Assembly (NCBI RefSeq): GCF_018614095.1
Contig: NZ_JAGGOY010000075.1
Location: forward strand, 1 to 53,590
Direction: 5' to 3'
Origin: Streptomyces sp. ISL-87
GTDB taxonomy: Bacteria > Actinomycetota > Actinomycetes > Streptomycetales > Streptomycetaceae
DNA length: 53,590 nucleotides
Below are positions 16,720-24,687 of the stretch, in pieces. The position numbers and the translations under genes are program-made. Positions within the stretch are counted from its first letter, which is position 1; each line of letters opens with the position of its first letter. Under the pieces are notes generated by a model. That model was not told where the DNA came from, did not search any database, and saw nothing but the letters and a program-made list of their open reading frames with translations.

Positions 16720-17202
16720 TCAGGACGCGAGAACCTCGTCGAGGAGGGCCTCGGCCTTGTCCTCGTTGGTGTTCTCGGCGAGCGCGAGCTCGCTCACCAG
16801 AATCTGGCGCGCCTTCGCGAGCATGCGCTTCTCACCCGCGGAAAGCCCGCGCTCACGCTCACGACGCCACAGGTCACGCACGACTTCGGCGACCTTGATG
16901 ACATCGCCAGAAGCGAGCTTCTCCAGATTTGCCTTGTAGCGCCGGGACCAGTTCGTCGGCTCTTCTGCATACGGTGCGCGGAGCACCTCGAAGACCCGGT
17001 CCAGCCCGTCCTGGCCGACTACGTCGCGAACGCCGACGAACTCTGCATTGTCCGCAGGCACACGAACCGTCAGGTCGCCCTGGGCGACCTTGAGCACCAA
17101 GTAGGTCTTGTCCACGCCTTTGATCTGGCGAGTTTCGATGGCCTCGATCAGCGCGGCCCCGTGATGGGGATAGACCACGGTGTCGCCAACCTTGAACGTC
17201 AT
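16720..17202 (-). CDS. carD: CarD/CdnL-family RNA polymerase-binding regulator
   Basis: This 160-aa protein binds the RNA polymerase beta subunit and stabilises open complexes, as known for mycobacterial CarD. The N-terminal Tudor-like RNAP-interaction domain reads FKVGDTVVYPHHGAALIEAI, and the C-terminal helical DNA-binding domain contains NWSRRYKANLEKLASGD and LSAGEKRMLAKARQILVSELAL. The length is standard. GGAAGGGG lies upstream of the ATG at 17202. ispD lies 265 bp downstream, and the gap holds no gene. Essential in relatives; regulation is not evident beyond a likely own promoter. Confidence 0.93.
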   Translation of the reverse strand: MTFKVGDTVVYPHHGAALIEAIETRQIKGVDKTYLVLKVAQGDLTVRVPADNAEFVGVRDVVGQDGLDRVFEVLRAPYAEEPTNWSRRYKANLEKLASGDVIKVAEVVRDLWRRERERGLSAGEKRMLAKARQILVSELALAENTNEDKAEALLDEVLAS

Positions 17203-17818
17203 GTGACAGGTACCCCTTCCGTGGCTATCCAGGGTAACACGAGAACTGACCGTTATGAATGGCGTTTTCGCAGGTCAGGGCACATCTCAGGGCTTGACAA
17301 CTGCGACACGAACGTGCTGCGGAGGGCTTCCGGAAGGGGGTATTCGCAGGTCGGAGGCGCTGCGCGGACCAGGCGAAACGACCACGTTACACCTGACGGT
17401 CGACCCCACCAATGTGACGTACGTCCCGTTTTGCCGGTTTTCAAGCCGGGAAACCGAACTACTCCGTTCGACTGGCGGGCACCCGTACGGAGTGGTTCCG
17501 GCCCAATCCTGAATTGATCACGGAGCCGCGTTCCGAGGAATCCGGGAATTTGATCACCGGACGCCCGCGCACGATATGCGAGGACCGGATGAACGGCGAG
17601 TGAAACGGCGGACTGAATGCAAGATCGCGGGACGGGTGCAGGGTGGGCCGTGTCCTGCGGAGGGTCGGGTGCGGGGGCGGGGCGGCGGCTCGGTAACCTA
17701 AGCGCGCTGACACACCCTTAGGGCGGCTTTACCTCAACCGCCCCAGGGGGTAGTACCTCCCAGCGTGAGCTGGGGGAGCCCACCCTCCCGTCCGTACGTC
17801 CTAGGAGTTGCCGCCGCC
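17203..17818. other. Long intergenic region with a dispersed Streptomyces hairpin
   Basis: This 616-bp stretch between divergent carD and a lipoprotein gene has no convincing gene. It holds a TACCCT -10-like box for carD around 17230. Near the right end is the hairpin ACCTCCCAGC-GTGA-GCTGGGGGAG (17755-17778), a sequence I recall as a frequent dispersed intergenic element in Streptomyces. GATCAC occurs twice (17516-17521 and 17551-17556). Confidence 0.55.
17755..17778. repeat. Dispersed hairpin element (CTCCCAGC/GCTGGGGGAG)
   Basis: ACCTCCCAGC (17755-17764), loop GTGA, then GCTGGGGGAG (17769-17778). The stem has a small G bulge. The same motif is, from memory, found hundreds of times in Streptomyces chromosomes. 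It lies about 40 bp before the lipoprotein start. Confidence 0.55.
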
Positions 17819-18499
17819 GTGAGCCGCAGCCTTCGACGCGGCGCCCTCGCCGCTACCGCCGTCGTGTTCTCGATCGCCTCGCTCGCCGCGTGCGGCGCGG
17901 GCAACGACGCGCAGACTCTCCAGATCACGCCGGACAACGCCGCTGTCACCAAGGGCGACATCAAGGTCCAGAACGTGCTGGTCATCACCCAGGCCTCGAA
18001 GGACAAGAAGGGCCGCCCGGCCGCCGTGTCGGCGACGGTCTTCAACTCCGGCTTCAAGGAGCAGACCCTCGACGCCATCACCCTTGAGGGTGGTGGCGCC
18101 CGCAAGGTCGTCCTGAAGTCCGCGACGGGCTCCGGCAAGGTCATCGTGCCGGCCGGCGGCTCCGTGCTGCTGGGCGGCAAGGGCAACGCCTCCGCCGTCA
18201 TCGAGGGCGGCGACGCCGTCCAGGACGGCGACGTCCAGAAGGTCGTCTTCAAGCTGAGCAACACGGGCGACGTCGCGCTGGACGCCTTCGTCGTCCCGGC
18301 CTCGGGCATGTACTCGAACTACGGCCCGACGGAGGCCCCCGCCGCCGGCTCCACCCCGTCGGGCAGCGCCTCCGGCTCCCCCGCGGCCACGCCGTCGGGC
18401 AGCCCGTCCGGCTCCCCCGCGGGCACGCCGTCCGGCTCCCCGTCGGGCGCGGCCTCGGGCACGCCGTCCGGCTCTCCCTCGCACAGCGCGGGCCACTGA
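17819..18499 (+). CDS. Secreted lipoprotein of unknown function (DUF461-like)
   Basis: This 226-aa predicted lipoprotein has N-terminus SRSLRRGALAATAVV, a hydrophobic stretch, and lipobox LAAC near residue 24. The mature part looks like a small immunoglobulin-like beta-sandwich, in the style of DUF461/PCuAC-type proteins: VQNVLVITQ, SATVFNSGF, VIVPAGGSVLLGG, VVFKLSNTGDVALDAFVVPA. It has no obvious Met/His copper site. The last 55 residues are Ser/Gly/Pro repeats (TPSGSPSGSP), probably a wall-spanning linker. GTG at 17819 is the start, with AGGAG at about 17802. It faces phoP with a bidirectional terminator between them. Confidence 0.75.
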   Translation: MSRSLRRGALAATAVVFSIASLAACGAGNDAQTLQITPDNAAVTKGDIKVQNVLVITQASKDKKGRPAAVSATVFNSGFKEQTLDAITLEGGGARKVVLKSATGSGKVIVPAGGSVLLGGKGNASAVIEGGDAVQDGDVQKVVFKLSNTGDVALDAFVVPASGMYSNYGPTEAPAAGSTPSGSASGSPAATPSGSPSGSPAGTPSGSPSGAASGTPSGSPSHSAGH

Positions 18500-18511
18500 G
18501 GCACGGAGCTG

Positions 18512-18535
18512 CGTAGCGACGTAGCGACGTAGCGA
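18512..18535. repeat. Three 8-bp tandem repeats (GTAGCGAC)
   Basis: GTAGCGAC, GTAGCGAC and GTAGCGAT follow each other just after the lipoprotein stop and run into the terminator stem. They have no evident role. Confidence 0.7.
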
Positions 18536-18583
18536 TACGGGAAGGGCTCCCATCCGCTGGTGCGGGTGGGAGCCCTTCCGTAT
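18535..18583. terminator. Bidirectional terminator between the lipoprotein gene and phoP
   Basis: ATACGGGAAGGGCTCCCA (18535-18552) pairs with TGGGAGCCCTTCCGTAT (18567-18583), with a one-base bulge. This is a 17-bp stem between convergent genes and among the strongest in the window. Confidence 0.88.
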
Positions 18584-18597
18584 GCCACAGGGACGGT

Positions 18598-19278
18598 TTA
18601 CGGCTCGAACTTGTAGCCCAGGCCGCGCACCGTGACCAGGTAGCGCGGCGCGCCCGGGTCCGGCTCGATCTTGGCGCGCAGGCGCTTGACGTGGACGTCG
18701 AGGGTCTTGGTGTCCCCGACGTAGTCGGCGCCCCAGACCCGGTCGATCAGCTGCATACGGGTCAGCACGCGGCCCGCGTTGCGCAGCAGCATCTCCAGCA
18801 GGTCGAACTCCTTCAGCGGGAGGTCCACCTTGCCGCCGGAGACGGTGACCACGTGCCGGTCCACGTCCATGCGTACCGGGCCGGCCTCCAGAGCCGCCGG
18901 TGTGACCTCTTCCGGCTCACCGCGGCGGCGCAGGACCGCGCGGATGCGGGCGACCAGCTCGCGCGAGGAGAAGGGCTTGGTGACGTAGTCGTCGGCTCCT
19001 ATCTCCAGCCCGACGACCTTGTCGATCTCGCTGTCCTTGGCGGTCACCATGATGACGGGGACGTTGGAGCGGCCGCGCAGCTGCCGGCAGACCTCCGTGC
19101 CGGGCAGGCCGGGGAGCATCAGGTCGAGGAGGACGAGGTCGGCGCCATTGCGCTCGAACTCGTCGAGCCCGTCGGGCCCGGTCGCGGCGATCGCGACCTC
19201 GAAGCCCTCCTTGCGGAGCATGTAGGACAGGGCGTCGCTGAAGGATTCCTCATCCTCGACGACGAGCACTCGGGTCAC
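18598..19278 (-). CDS. phoP: Phosphate response regulator PhoP
   Basis: This 226-aa OmpR-family response regulator should activate phosphate-starvation genes and repress secondary metabolism when phosphorylated by PhoR. The receiver has acidic residues at 8-10 (VVEDEE), phosphoacceptor Asp52 (LVLLDLMLPG), Thr in VTAKDS and Lys in VTKPFSSRE. The winged helix ends with DVHVKRLRAKIEPD and VRGLGYKFEP. The start is GTG at 19278, which overlaps the phoR stop by 4 bp (GTGA), so translation is coupled. Position next to phoR and divergent phoU supports the name. Confidence 0.95.
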   Translation of the reverse strand: MTRVLVVEDEESFSDALSYMLRKEGFEVAIAATGPDGLDEFERNGADLVLLDLMLPGLPGTEVCRQLRGRSNVPVIMVTAKDSEIDKVVGLEIGADDYVTKPFSSRELVARIRAVLRRRGEPEEVTPAALEAGPVRMDVDRHVVTVSGGKVDLPLKEFDLLEMLLRNAGRVLTRMQLIDRVWGADYVGDTKTLDVHVKRLRAKIEPDPGAPRYLVTVRGLGYKFEP

Positions 19279-20507
19279 GGAAGGACCTCCGGGGCAGGGA
19301 TGGCTGTTTCTTGTTCAAGCGGGGGTCGGGTGGGTGCGGGGGCCGGGGCCAGCGCGGCCGCTTCGGGGAGTCGCAGGGTGAACGTGGAACCCTGGCCCTC
19401 CGAGCTCCATACCGACACCTCCCCGCCGTGCGAGGCAGCCACATGCTTCACGATCGCGAGGCCGAGTCCGGTTCCGCCCGTGGCACGGGAGCGGGCCGGG
19501 TCCACACGGTAGAAGCGCTCGAAGATGCGCTCGCGGTCCTTTTCCGGGATGCCGATGCCCTGGTCGGTCACGGCTATCTCGATCAAGTCTCCACCCGGCG
19601 CGGTGACCCGGCGCGCGGCGATGCCGACGCGGGTACGGGCCGGGCTGTAGTTGACGGCGTTCTCCACCAGGTTCCCGAGGGCGGCCGCGAGCTGTCCGCG
19701 GTTGCCCCAGACCCGCAGGTCGGCGGTGCCGCCCGCAGCCATGGTGATCTGCTTGGAGGTCGCCGTGTGGCGGCAGCGGTCTATGGCCTCCGCCACCAGC
19801 GTGTCGACTCGTACGGGCTCGGCGTCCTCCAGGGGGTCGTCGTTCTGTACCCGGGAGAGGTCGATGAGCTCCTGTACGAGGTTGATCAGGCGGGTCGCCT
19901 CGATCTGCATGCGGCCGGCGAAGCGGCTGACCGCCTCGGGGTCGTCGGAGGCGTCCATGACCGCTTCGGAGAGCAGGGAGATCGCTCCGACGGGGGTCTT
20001 GAGCTCGTGCGACACGTTCGCGACGAAGTCACGGCGGACCGCCTCGATGCGGCGGGCCTCGGTGAGGTCCTCGACCAGCAGGAGCACCAGGCGGGAGCCG
20101 AGCGGGGCGACACGGGCGGAGACCGCGAGGGCCTCGCCGCGGCCGGTCCCGCGCCGGGGCAGGTCCAGCTCCACCTGGCGTATCTCCCCGTCACGGCGGG
20201 TGTCGCGGGCCATGTGGAGCATGGGTTCCACGGCGAGCTTCCCGCCGCGGACCAGCCCGAGGGCGTACGCCGCCGAGCTGGCCTTGACGACCGCGTCGCC
20301 CTCGTCCAGTACGACGGCCGAGGAGCGGAGCACCGACAGGACGGTGTCCACGCCGGGTGGGAGCACCGCGTTGATGTCGGGGCGCATGGAGCTCCGGGTG
20401 GGGCGGGCGTGGTCGCGCTCGCTCCAGCGGAACGCCAGCATGGCGATGACACCGGTACAAAGACCGGCAATCGCTGCAGCTGCGGCGACCGCCGCGTTCA
20501 CGTCCAT
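19275..20507 (-). CDS. phoR: Phosphate sensor histidine kinase PhoR
   Basis: This 410-aa membrane kinase phosphorylates PhoP. It has one N-terminal membrane helix (residues 5-26) and almost no extracytoplasmic part, as in other actinobacterial PhoR. A PAS-like segment covers about 50-150. HisKA has His167 (ANVSHELKTPVGAISLL). The ATPase has the N-box NLVENAVNYSP, G1 DQGIGIPEKDRERIFERFYR and G2 GGTGLGLAIVKHVAASHGG. The start is ATG at 20507. A 214-bp region with candidate PHO boxes separates it from divergent phoU. Confidence 0.95.
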   Translation of the reverse strand: MDVNAAVAAAAAIAGLCTGVIAMLAFRWSERDHARPTRSSMRPDINAVLPPGVDTVLSVLRSSAVVLDEGDAVVKASSAAYALGLVRGGKLAVEPMLHMARDTRRDGEIRQVELDLPRRGTGRGEALAVSARVAPLGSRLVLLLVEDLTEARRIEAVRRDFVANVSHELKTPVGAISLLSEAVMDASDDPEAVSRFAGRMQIEATRLINLVQELIDLSRVQNDDPLEDAEPVRVDTLVAEAIDRCRHTATSKQITMAAGGTADLRVWGNRGQLAAALGNLVENAVNYSPARTRVGIAARRVTAPGGDLIEIAVTDQGIGIPEKDRERIFERFYRVDPARSRATGGTGLGLAIVKHVAASHGGEVSVWSSEGQGSTFTLRLPEAAALAPAPAPTRPPLEQETAIPAPEVLP

Positions 20508-20569
20508 GGATCCAGGTTAAGCAGGCGCGAGGACACTTCCACAGCCGTTCGGGTGGCACCTCGAACAGT

Positions 20570-20613
20570 CGTCGCCCAGAGTTCACCCTGACGACGGGGT
20601 TGATTCACTTGTG
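20570..20613. promoter_or_regulatory. Candidate PHO box (PhoP-binding direct repeats)
   Basis: GTTCACC at 20581-20587 matches the 7-bp core of the 11-bp PhoP direct repeat. One repeat earlier is CGTCGCC (20570) and two repeats later ATTCACT (20603), all in 11-bp register. The middle unit is poor. It lies in the phoR-phoU divergent region, where PhoP autoregulation is known in Streptomyces. Confidence 0.55.
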
Positions 20614-20721
20614 ATGCCGGAGTCGGACGCGTTCGCCGCTCACCGTGTGAACGTGGGGCAGGAGGCCGCCCCGGCCCGGCCCCGGGCAGTATCGAAGTAG
20701 GTCAAGAGAGGGACACCAGAC

Positions 20722-21399
20722 ATGCGTGACGCGTACCACGAGGAACTGGACTCGATCGGTGAAAGCCTGGTCGAGATGGCCCGCCTGGTCGGTTCCGCGA
20801 TCGGGCGGGCCACGACGTCCATGCTCGACGCCGACCTGAAGCTCGCCGAGAGTGTCATCGCCGCCGACCAGAAGGTCGACGACCTCCAGCACGACCTGGA
20901 GGCGCGTGCCATCGCGCTGCTGGCCCGCCAGCAGCCGGTCGCCACGGACCTGCGCATCGTCGTGACCTCGCTGCGGATGAGCGCCGACCTGGAGCGCTCG
21001 GGTGACCTGGCCCAGCACGTCGCGAAGCTGGCCCGGCTGCGCTTCCCGGACACGGCGGTGCCGCGTGACCTGCACGCGACCATTCTGGAGATGGGGCAGC
21101 TGGCGCAGCGCCTGATGGCGAAGGCCGCCGAGGTCATCATCACGAAGGACGTCGACCTGGCGCTCCAGCTGGAGCAGGACGACGACGAGATGGACCAGCT
21201 GCACCGCACGCTGTTCCAGCACCTGATGGACGACCGCTGGAAGCACGGCATCGAGACCGCGGTGGACGTGACCCTGCTGGGCCGCTACTACGAGCGTTTC
21301 GCGGACCACGCGGTGTCGGTGGCCAAGCGCGTCGTCTACCTGGTGACGGGCGAGCACGCGGACGAGCTCCAGCCGCCGACGGTGGTCGACGGCGTCTGA
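20722..21399 (+). CDS. phoU: Phosphate signalling protein PhoU
   Basis: This 225-aa protein is two tandem PhoU three-helix bundles (about residues 10-105 and 115-210) that link phosphate-uptake status to PhoR and lower signalling in high phosphate. Typical motifs are HEELDSIGESLVEMARLVG, ARQQPVATDLRIVVTSLRMS, LERSGDLAQHV, and GRYYERFADHAVSVAKRVVY with the metal-binding ERFADH. The ATG at 20722 has GAGAGGGA upstream. It is divergent to phoR, as usual in Streptomyces. No pst genes lie in the window. Confidence 0.95.
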   Translation: MRDAYHEELDSIGESLVEMARLVGSAIGRATTSMLDADLKLAESVIAADQKVDDLQHDLEARAIALLARQQPVATDLRIVVTSLRMSADLERSGDLAQHVAKLARLRFPDTAVPRDLHATILEMGQLAQRLMAKAAEVIITKDVDLALQLEQDDDEMDQLHRTLFQHLMDDRWKHGIETAVDVTLLGRYYERFADHAVSVAKRVVYLVTGEHADELQPPTVVDGV

Positions 21400-21537
21400 C
21401 CGCCGCCGGACGGCCGCCTGACCGGGCGCTTCCGCTCTGCGCCAATGCGCCGTTGACGCGCCGGTTCGGCTGGGCATGAATGAGGGCGAAGGCAGTCACA
21501 CGTACGACGTCCCGTACGCCGCCTGCGAGGAGGAACC

Positions 21538-21687
21538 ATGCCCGATTCCCCCGTCCCCATCACCCCGGAACACGAGCAGCAGCCCGCGCCGGAACCGCTC
21601 CGCCTGCCACTGCTCGCCGCCTGCGGCTGCGGCTCGGGCTGCGGCTGCGGCTGCCAGTCCGGCGCCCCGTGCCAATGCGGCGGCTGA
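21538..21687 (+). CDS. 49-aa Cys-rich peptide
   Basis: The sequence MPDSPVPITPEHEQQ opens a 49-residue peptide whose last 22 residues hold seven cysteines: ACGCGSGCGCGCQSG, then APCQCGG. GAGGAGGAACC precedes ATG, an excellent ribosome-binding site, and the stop lies in the stem of a long terminator. Alternating Cys-Gly and Cys-Gln suggests metal binding (metallothionein-like) or a modified peptide; no modifying enzyme is near. I recall similar small Cys-rich proteins in Streptomyces but cannot name a family. Small size and strong RBS support translation, but function is open. Confidence 0.7.
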   Translation: MPDSPVPITPEHEQQPAPEPLRLPLLAACGCGSGCGCGCQSGAPCQCGG

Positions 21688-21751
21688 CGCACGACAGGGA
21701 AAAGCCCCCTACCGGCGGGAAAACCGCTGGTAGGGGGCTTTTCGTGCGTCA
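21685..21751. terminator. Very long bidirectional terminator hairpin
   Basis: The outer arms TGACGCACGA (21685-21694) and TCGTGCGTCA (21742-21751) and the inner arms GAAAAGCCCCCTACC (21699-21713) and GGTAGGGGGCTTTTC (21729-21743) build one extended stem. It includes the stop codon of the Cys-rich peptide and ends 4 bp before the gpmA stop. It separates convergent genes. Confidence 0.88.
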
Positions 21752-21754
21752 GGG

Positions 21755-22513
21755 TTACTTCTTGCCCTGGTTCTTGACGGCCTCGATGGCGGCCGCGGCG
21801 GCGGTCGGGTCGAGGTAGGTGCCGCCCGGGTTGAGGGGCTTGAAGTCGGCGTCCAGCTCGTAGGAGAGCGGGATGCCGGTCGGGATGTTGAGGCCCGCGA
21901 TGTCGGCGTCGGAGATGCCGTCCAGGTGCTTGACCAGGGCGCGGAGGCTGTTGCCGTGTGCGGCGACCAGGACGGTGTGGCCGTCCAGGAGGTCCGGGAC
22001 GATCGAGTCGTACCAGTACGGCAGCATGCGGACGACGACGTCCTTGAGGCACTCGGTGCGCGGGCGGAGCTCCGGCGGGATCGAGGCGTAGCGCGGGTCC
22101 TCGGACTGGGAGAACTCCGTGCCGTCCTCAAGGGCCGGCGGCGGGGTGTCGTACGAGCGGCGCCACAGCATGAACTGCTCCTCGCCGAACTCGGCGAGGG
22201 TCTGGGCCTTGTCCTTGCCCTGGAGGGCGCCGTAGTGGCGCTCGTTCAGGCGCCAGCTGCGGTGCACGGGGATCCAGTGGCGGTCGGCGGACTCCAGCGC
22301 GAGCTGGGCCGTGCGGATCGCGCGCTTCTGGAGCGACGTGTGGACCACGTCGGGGAGCAGGCCGGCGTCCTTGAGCAGCTCACCGCCGCGGACCGCCTCC
22401 TTCTCGCCCTTCTCGTTGAGGTTGACGTCCACCCAGCCGGTGAACAGGTTCTTCGCGTTCCACTCGCTCTCGCCGTGGCGGAGGAGGATCAGCTTGTACG
22501 GTGCGTCGGCCAT
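21755..22513 (-). CDS. gpmA: 2,3-bisphosphoglycerate-dependent phosphoglycerate mutase
   Basis: This 252-aa glycolytic enzyme interconverts 3- and 2-phosphoglycerate through a phospho-His. The catalytic motif LILLRHGESEWN (His about residue 14) is followed by FTGWVDVNLNEKG. RLNERHYGALQG and SEDPRYASIPPELRP form the active-site wall, and AAHGNSLRALVKHLDG carries the second His. Length is typical of the dPGM class. The ATG at 22513 has TAGGCT 7 nt upstream (22521-22526), so the mRNA is probably leaderless. Confidence 0.96.
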   Translation of the reverse strand: MADAPYKLILLRHGESEWNAKNLFTGWVDVNLNEKGEKEAVRGGELLKDAGLLPDVVHTSLQKRAIRTAQLALESADRHWIPVHRSWRLNERHYGALQGKDKAQTLAEFGEEQFMLWRRSYDTPPPALEDGTEFSQSEDPRYASIPPELRPRTECLKDVVVRMLPYWYDSIVPDLLDGHTVLVAAHGNSLRALVKHLDGISDADIAGLNIPTGIPLSYELDADFKPLNPGGTYLDPTAAAAAIEAVKNQGKK

Positions 22514-22666
22514 GCGTACGAGCCTAATGGACGGCTCGGGACGCTCGCGCGCGGTGCCGGGGCCCTGCCCGATTGACGGCGGGCGTCAATCCAGTGGCGG
22601 CCGCCGGGGGTCGGTCGTACGGTGCGAGGAGCTCAAGAGGCACTTACACCACCCGGGGGAATCCGT

Positions 22667-23953
22667 ATGTTTTCTGGCGCTTTGATACGGGTTGCCCGGG
22701 AAAGCGTGTCGGGTCTGCCGCGCGCCTTCTGGTGGCTCTGGACGAGCACGCTGATCAACCGGCTCGGGGCTTTCGTCGCCACGTTCATGACCTTGTACCT
22801 GACCCTGGAGCGGGGCTATTCGGCCTCCTTCGCGGGACTCGTGGTGGCCCTGCACGGGCTGGGCGGTGTGGCTTCCTCGCTGGTCGCGGGGGTGATGACC
22901 GACCGGCTGGGGCGGCGGCCCACGCTGCTGGCGGCGCAGGCCTCGACCGCCTTCTCGGTGGCGCTGCTGGGCTTCATGGAGCACCCGGCGGCGATCGCGG
23001 CGGTGGCGCTGCTGGTCGGCATGACGTCCAACGCCTCGCGCCCGGCGGTGCAGGCGATGATGGCGGACATCGTGCGGCCGGAGGACCGGGTACGGGCCTT
23101 CGCGCTGAACTACTGGGCCATCAACCTCGGCTTCGCCGCCAGTGCGACGGCGGCCGGGATGATCGCGGAGTACAGCTACCTGGCCGGGTTCCTGGGCGAG
23201 GCGGCGCTGACGCTGGTGTGCGCGGTGCTGGTGTTCCTCAAGCTGCCGGAATCGCGGCCGGTGGCCCCGGGCGGGGCGGCGGTGTCGCAGGACGCCGCCG
23301 ATCCGGCGACCGGGCTCGGCACCGTCCTGCGGGACGGGCGCTTCATGGGTGTGGTCGGGCTGTCGTTCCTGATCTCGCTGGTGTTCACCCAGGGGATGGT
23401 GGGCCTGCCGGTGGCGATGGGCGCGGCCGGCTTCTCGCCCGGGGACTACGGGCTGGTCATCGCGGCGAACGGGCTGCTGATCGTGGTGCTCCAGATCCCG
23501 GTCACCCGGTTCATCGAGCACCGGGATCCGCGGAAGCTGCTGGTCGTCTCGGCACTGCTGGCGGGGTACGGGTTCGCCCTGACGGCGTTCGCCGGGCCGC
23601 TGTGGGCGTACGCCCTGACGGTGTGCGTGTGGACGCTGGCGGAGATCGTGAACTCGCCGACGCAGATGGGCCTGGTGGTCCGGCTGTCCCCGGTCGACGG
23701 GCGGGGGCGCTACCAGGGGATGTACACCATGTCGTGGGCGGTGGCCTCGCTGGTGGCGCCGCTGATGGCGGGCTTCGTGATCGACCGCTTCGGGGAGCGG
23801 TGGCTGTGGGGCGGTACGGGGCTCCTGGGCACGGTGGCGGCGCTGGGCTACTGGCTGCTCATGCGGCGCCTCCCCGAGGGTGAACCCGCCGCCGTGTCGT
23901 CGGCCCCGGCGCCGGTGGCCCCCCTGCCGAAACCGGCCACGGCCGACGCCTGA
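22667..23953 (+). CDS. Major facilitator superfamily transporter
   Basis: This 428-aa membrane protein has about 12 hydrophobic segments. The MFS motif A after the second helix reads GVMTDRLGRRPTLLAAQ. The N-half and C-half are linked by a loop near residues 205-235 (LPESRPVAPGGAAV). It is of the drug:proton antiporter (DHA1) type, likely an exporter, but the substrate is unknown. The ATG at 22667 has CGGGGGA upstream; the longer frame from 22622 has no support. It is divergent from gpmA and followed by intergenic repeats. Confidence 0.87.
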   Translation: MFSGALIRVARESVSGLPRAFWWLWTSTLINRLGAFVATFMTLYLTLERGYSASFAGLVVALHGLGGVASSLVAGVMTDRLGRRPTLLAAQASTAFSVALLGFMEHPAAIAAVALLVGMTSNASRPAVQAMMADIVRPEDRVRAFALNYWAINLGFAASATAAGMIAEYSYLAGFLGEAALTLVCAVLVFLKLPESRPVAPGGAAVSQDAADPATGLGTVLRDGRFMGVVGLSFLISLVFTQGMVGLPVAMGAAGFSPGDYGLVIAANGLLIVVLQIPVTRFIEHRDPRKLLVVSALLAGYGFALTAFAGPLWAYALTVCVWTLAEIVNSPTQMGLVVRLSPVDGRGRYQGMYTMSWAVASLVAPLMAGFVIDRFGERWLWGGTGLLGTVAALGYWLLMRRLPEGEPAAVSSAPAPVAPLPKPATADA

Positions 23954-23959
23954 CGCCCT

Positions 23960-24190
23960 CGGGCGCGGGGCCTGGGGCGGAGCCCCCATCCAGCCCCGCC
24001 GGCGTTTGAGGCGCGGGGTCTGGGCGGAGCCCCCATCCACGCCGGCGTTTGAGGCGCGGGGCCTGGGCGGAGCCCCCATCCAGCCCCGCCGGCGTTTGAG
24101 GCGCGGGGTCTGGGGCGGAGCCCCAGGAGCCCGGGCGCAGCCCGGGGCCGCTTGCGCGGCGGCGGGCCCCGCAGACCCCCCGCAGGCCCC
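23960..24190. repeat. Tandem copies of a dispersed Streptomyces intergenic repeat
   Basis: GCCGGCGTTTGAGGCGCGGG occurs at 23998, 24041 and 24088, in units of 43-47 bp alternating with CTGGGGCGGAGCCCC palindromes. The last part, GCCCGGGCGCAGCCCGGGGC, is another palindrome. This sequence is, from memory, a very common dispersed repeat after Streptomyces genes, often folding as a terminator. It lies between the convergent MFS and ybjN-like genes. Confidence 0.85.
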
Positions 24191-24198
24191 GCCCAGGG

Positions 24199-24687
24199 TC
24201 AGGCGGACGGCTGCGTCAAATGGCGGAAGGCGTCCAGGTTGTACGTCGGCTCGCCCCGCGACACCCGCCACTCGTACTCGCGTCGGATCGCGCTCGCGAA
24301 GCCCAGCTCCAGCAGCGTGTTGAAGGCGCCGTCCGCCGCCTCCAGGACCGTGCCGAGCAGGCGGTCCAGGTCCTCCGGGGTGACCACGGAGAGCGGGAGG
24401 CGGGCCGTCAGGTAGACGTCGCCGAGGCTGTCCACCGCGTAGGACAGGCCGTACAGCTTGAGGTTGCGCTCCAGCAGCCAGCGGTGGACGCCCGCCTCGT
24501 TCTCGTCCGGGTGACGGATCACGAACGCGTTGACCGAGAGGGAGTGCCGGCCCACCCGCAGCGAGCAGGTGGTGCTCAGCTTGCGGGTGCCGGGCAGCTG
24601 GACGACGTAGGAACCGGGCTCCGGGCTCTCCCACCCCAGCCCGGCCTCGGTCAGCGTGGTCTCGATGATCGCGGCGGTGTCAGCCAT
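24199..24687 (-). CDS. YbjN domain-containing protein
   Basis: This 162-aa protein of the YbjN family (type III secretion chaperone-like fold) contains YVVQLPGTRKLSTTCSLRVG, NAFVIRHPDENE, LLERNLKLYGLSYAVDSLGD and FNTLLELGFASAIRREY. In enterobacteria YbjN affects stress and motility; in actinomycetes its role is unknown. The ATG overlaps the mshA stop by 8 bp, so the two are translationally coupled. The mshA-ybjN pair is commonly conserved in Streptomyces, as I recall. Confidence 0.88.
   Translation of the reverse strand: MADTAAIIETTLTEAGLGWESPEPGSYVVQLPGTRKLSTTCSLRVGRHSLSVNAFVIRHPDENEAGVHRWLLERNLKLYGLSYAVDSLGDVYLTARLPLSVVTPEDLDRLLGTVLEAADGAFNTLLELGFASAIRREYEWRVSRGEPTYNLDAFRHLTQPSA

Noticed and set aside
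16560..17518. Plus-strand ORFs overlapping carD
   Set aside because: The peptides have no family features, lack ribosome-binding sites, and lie antisense to a conserved essential gene.
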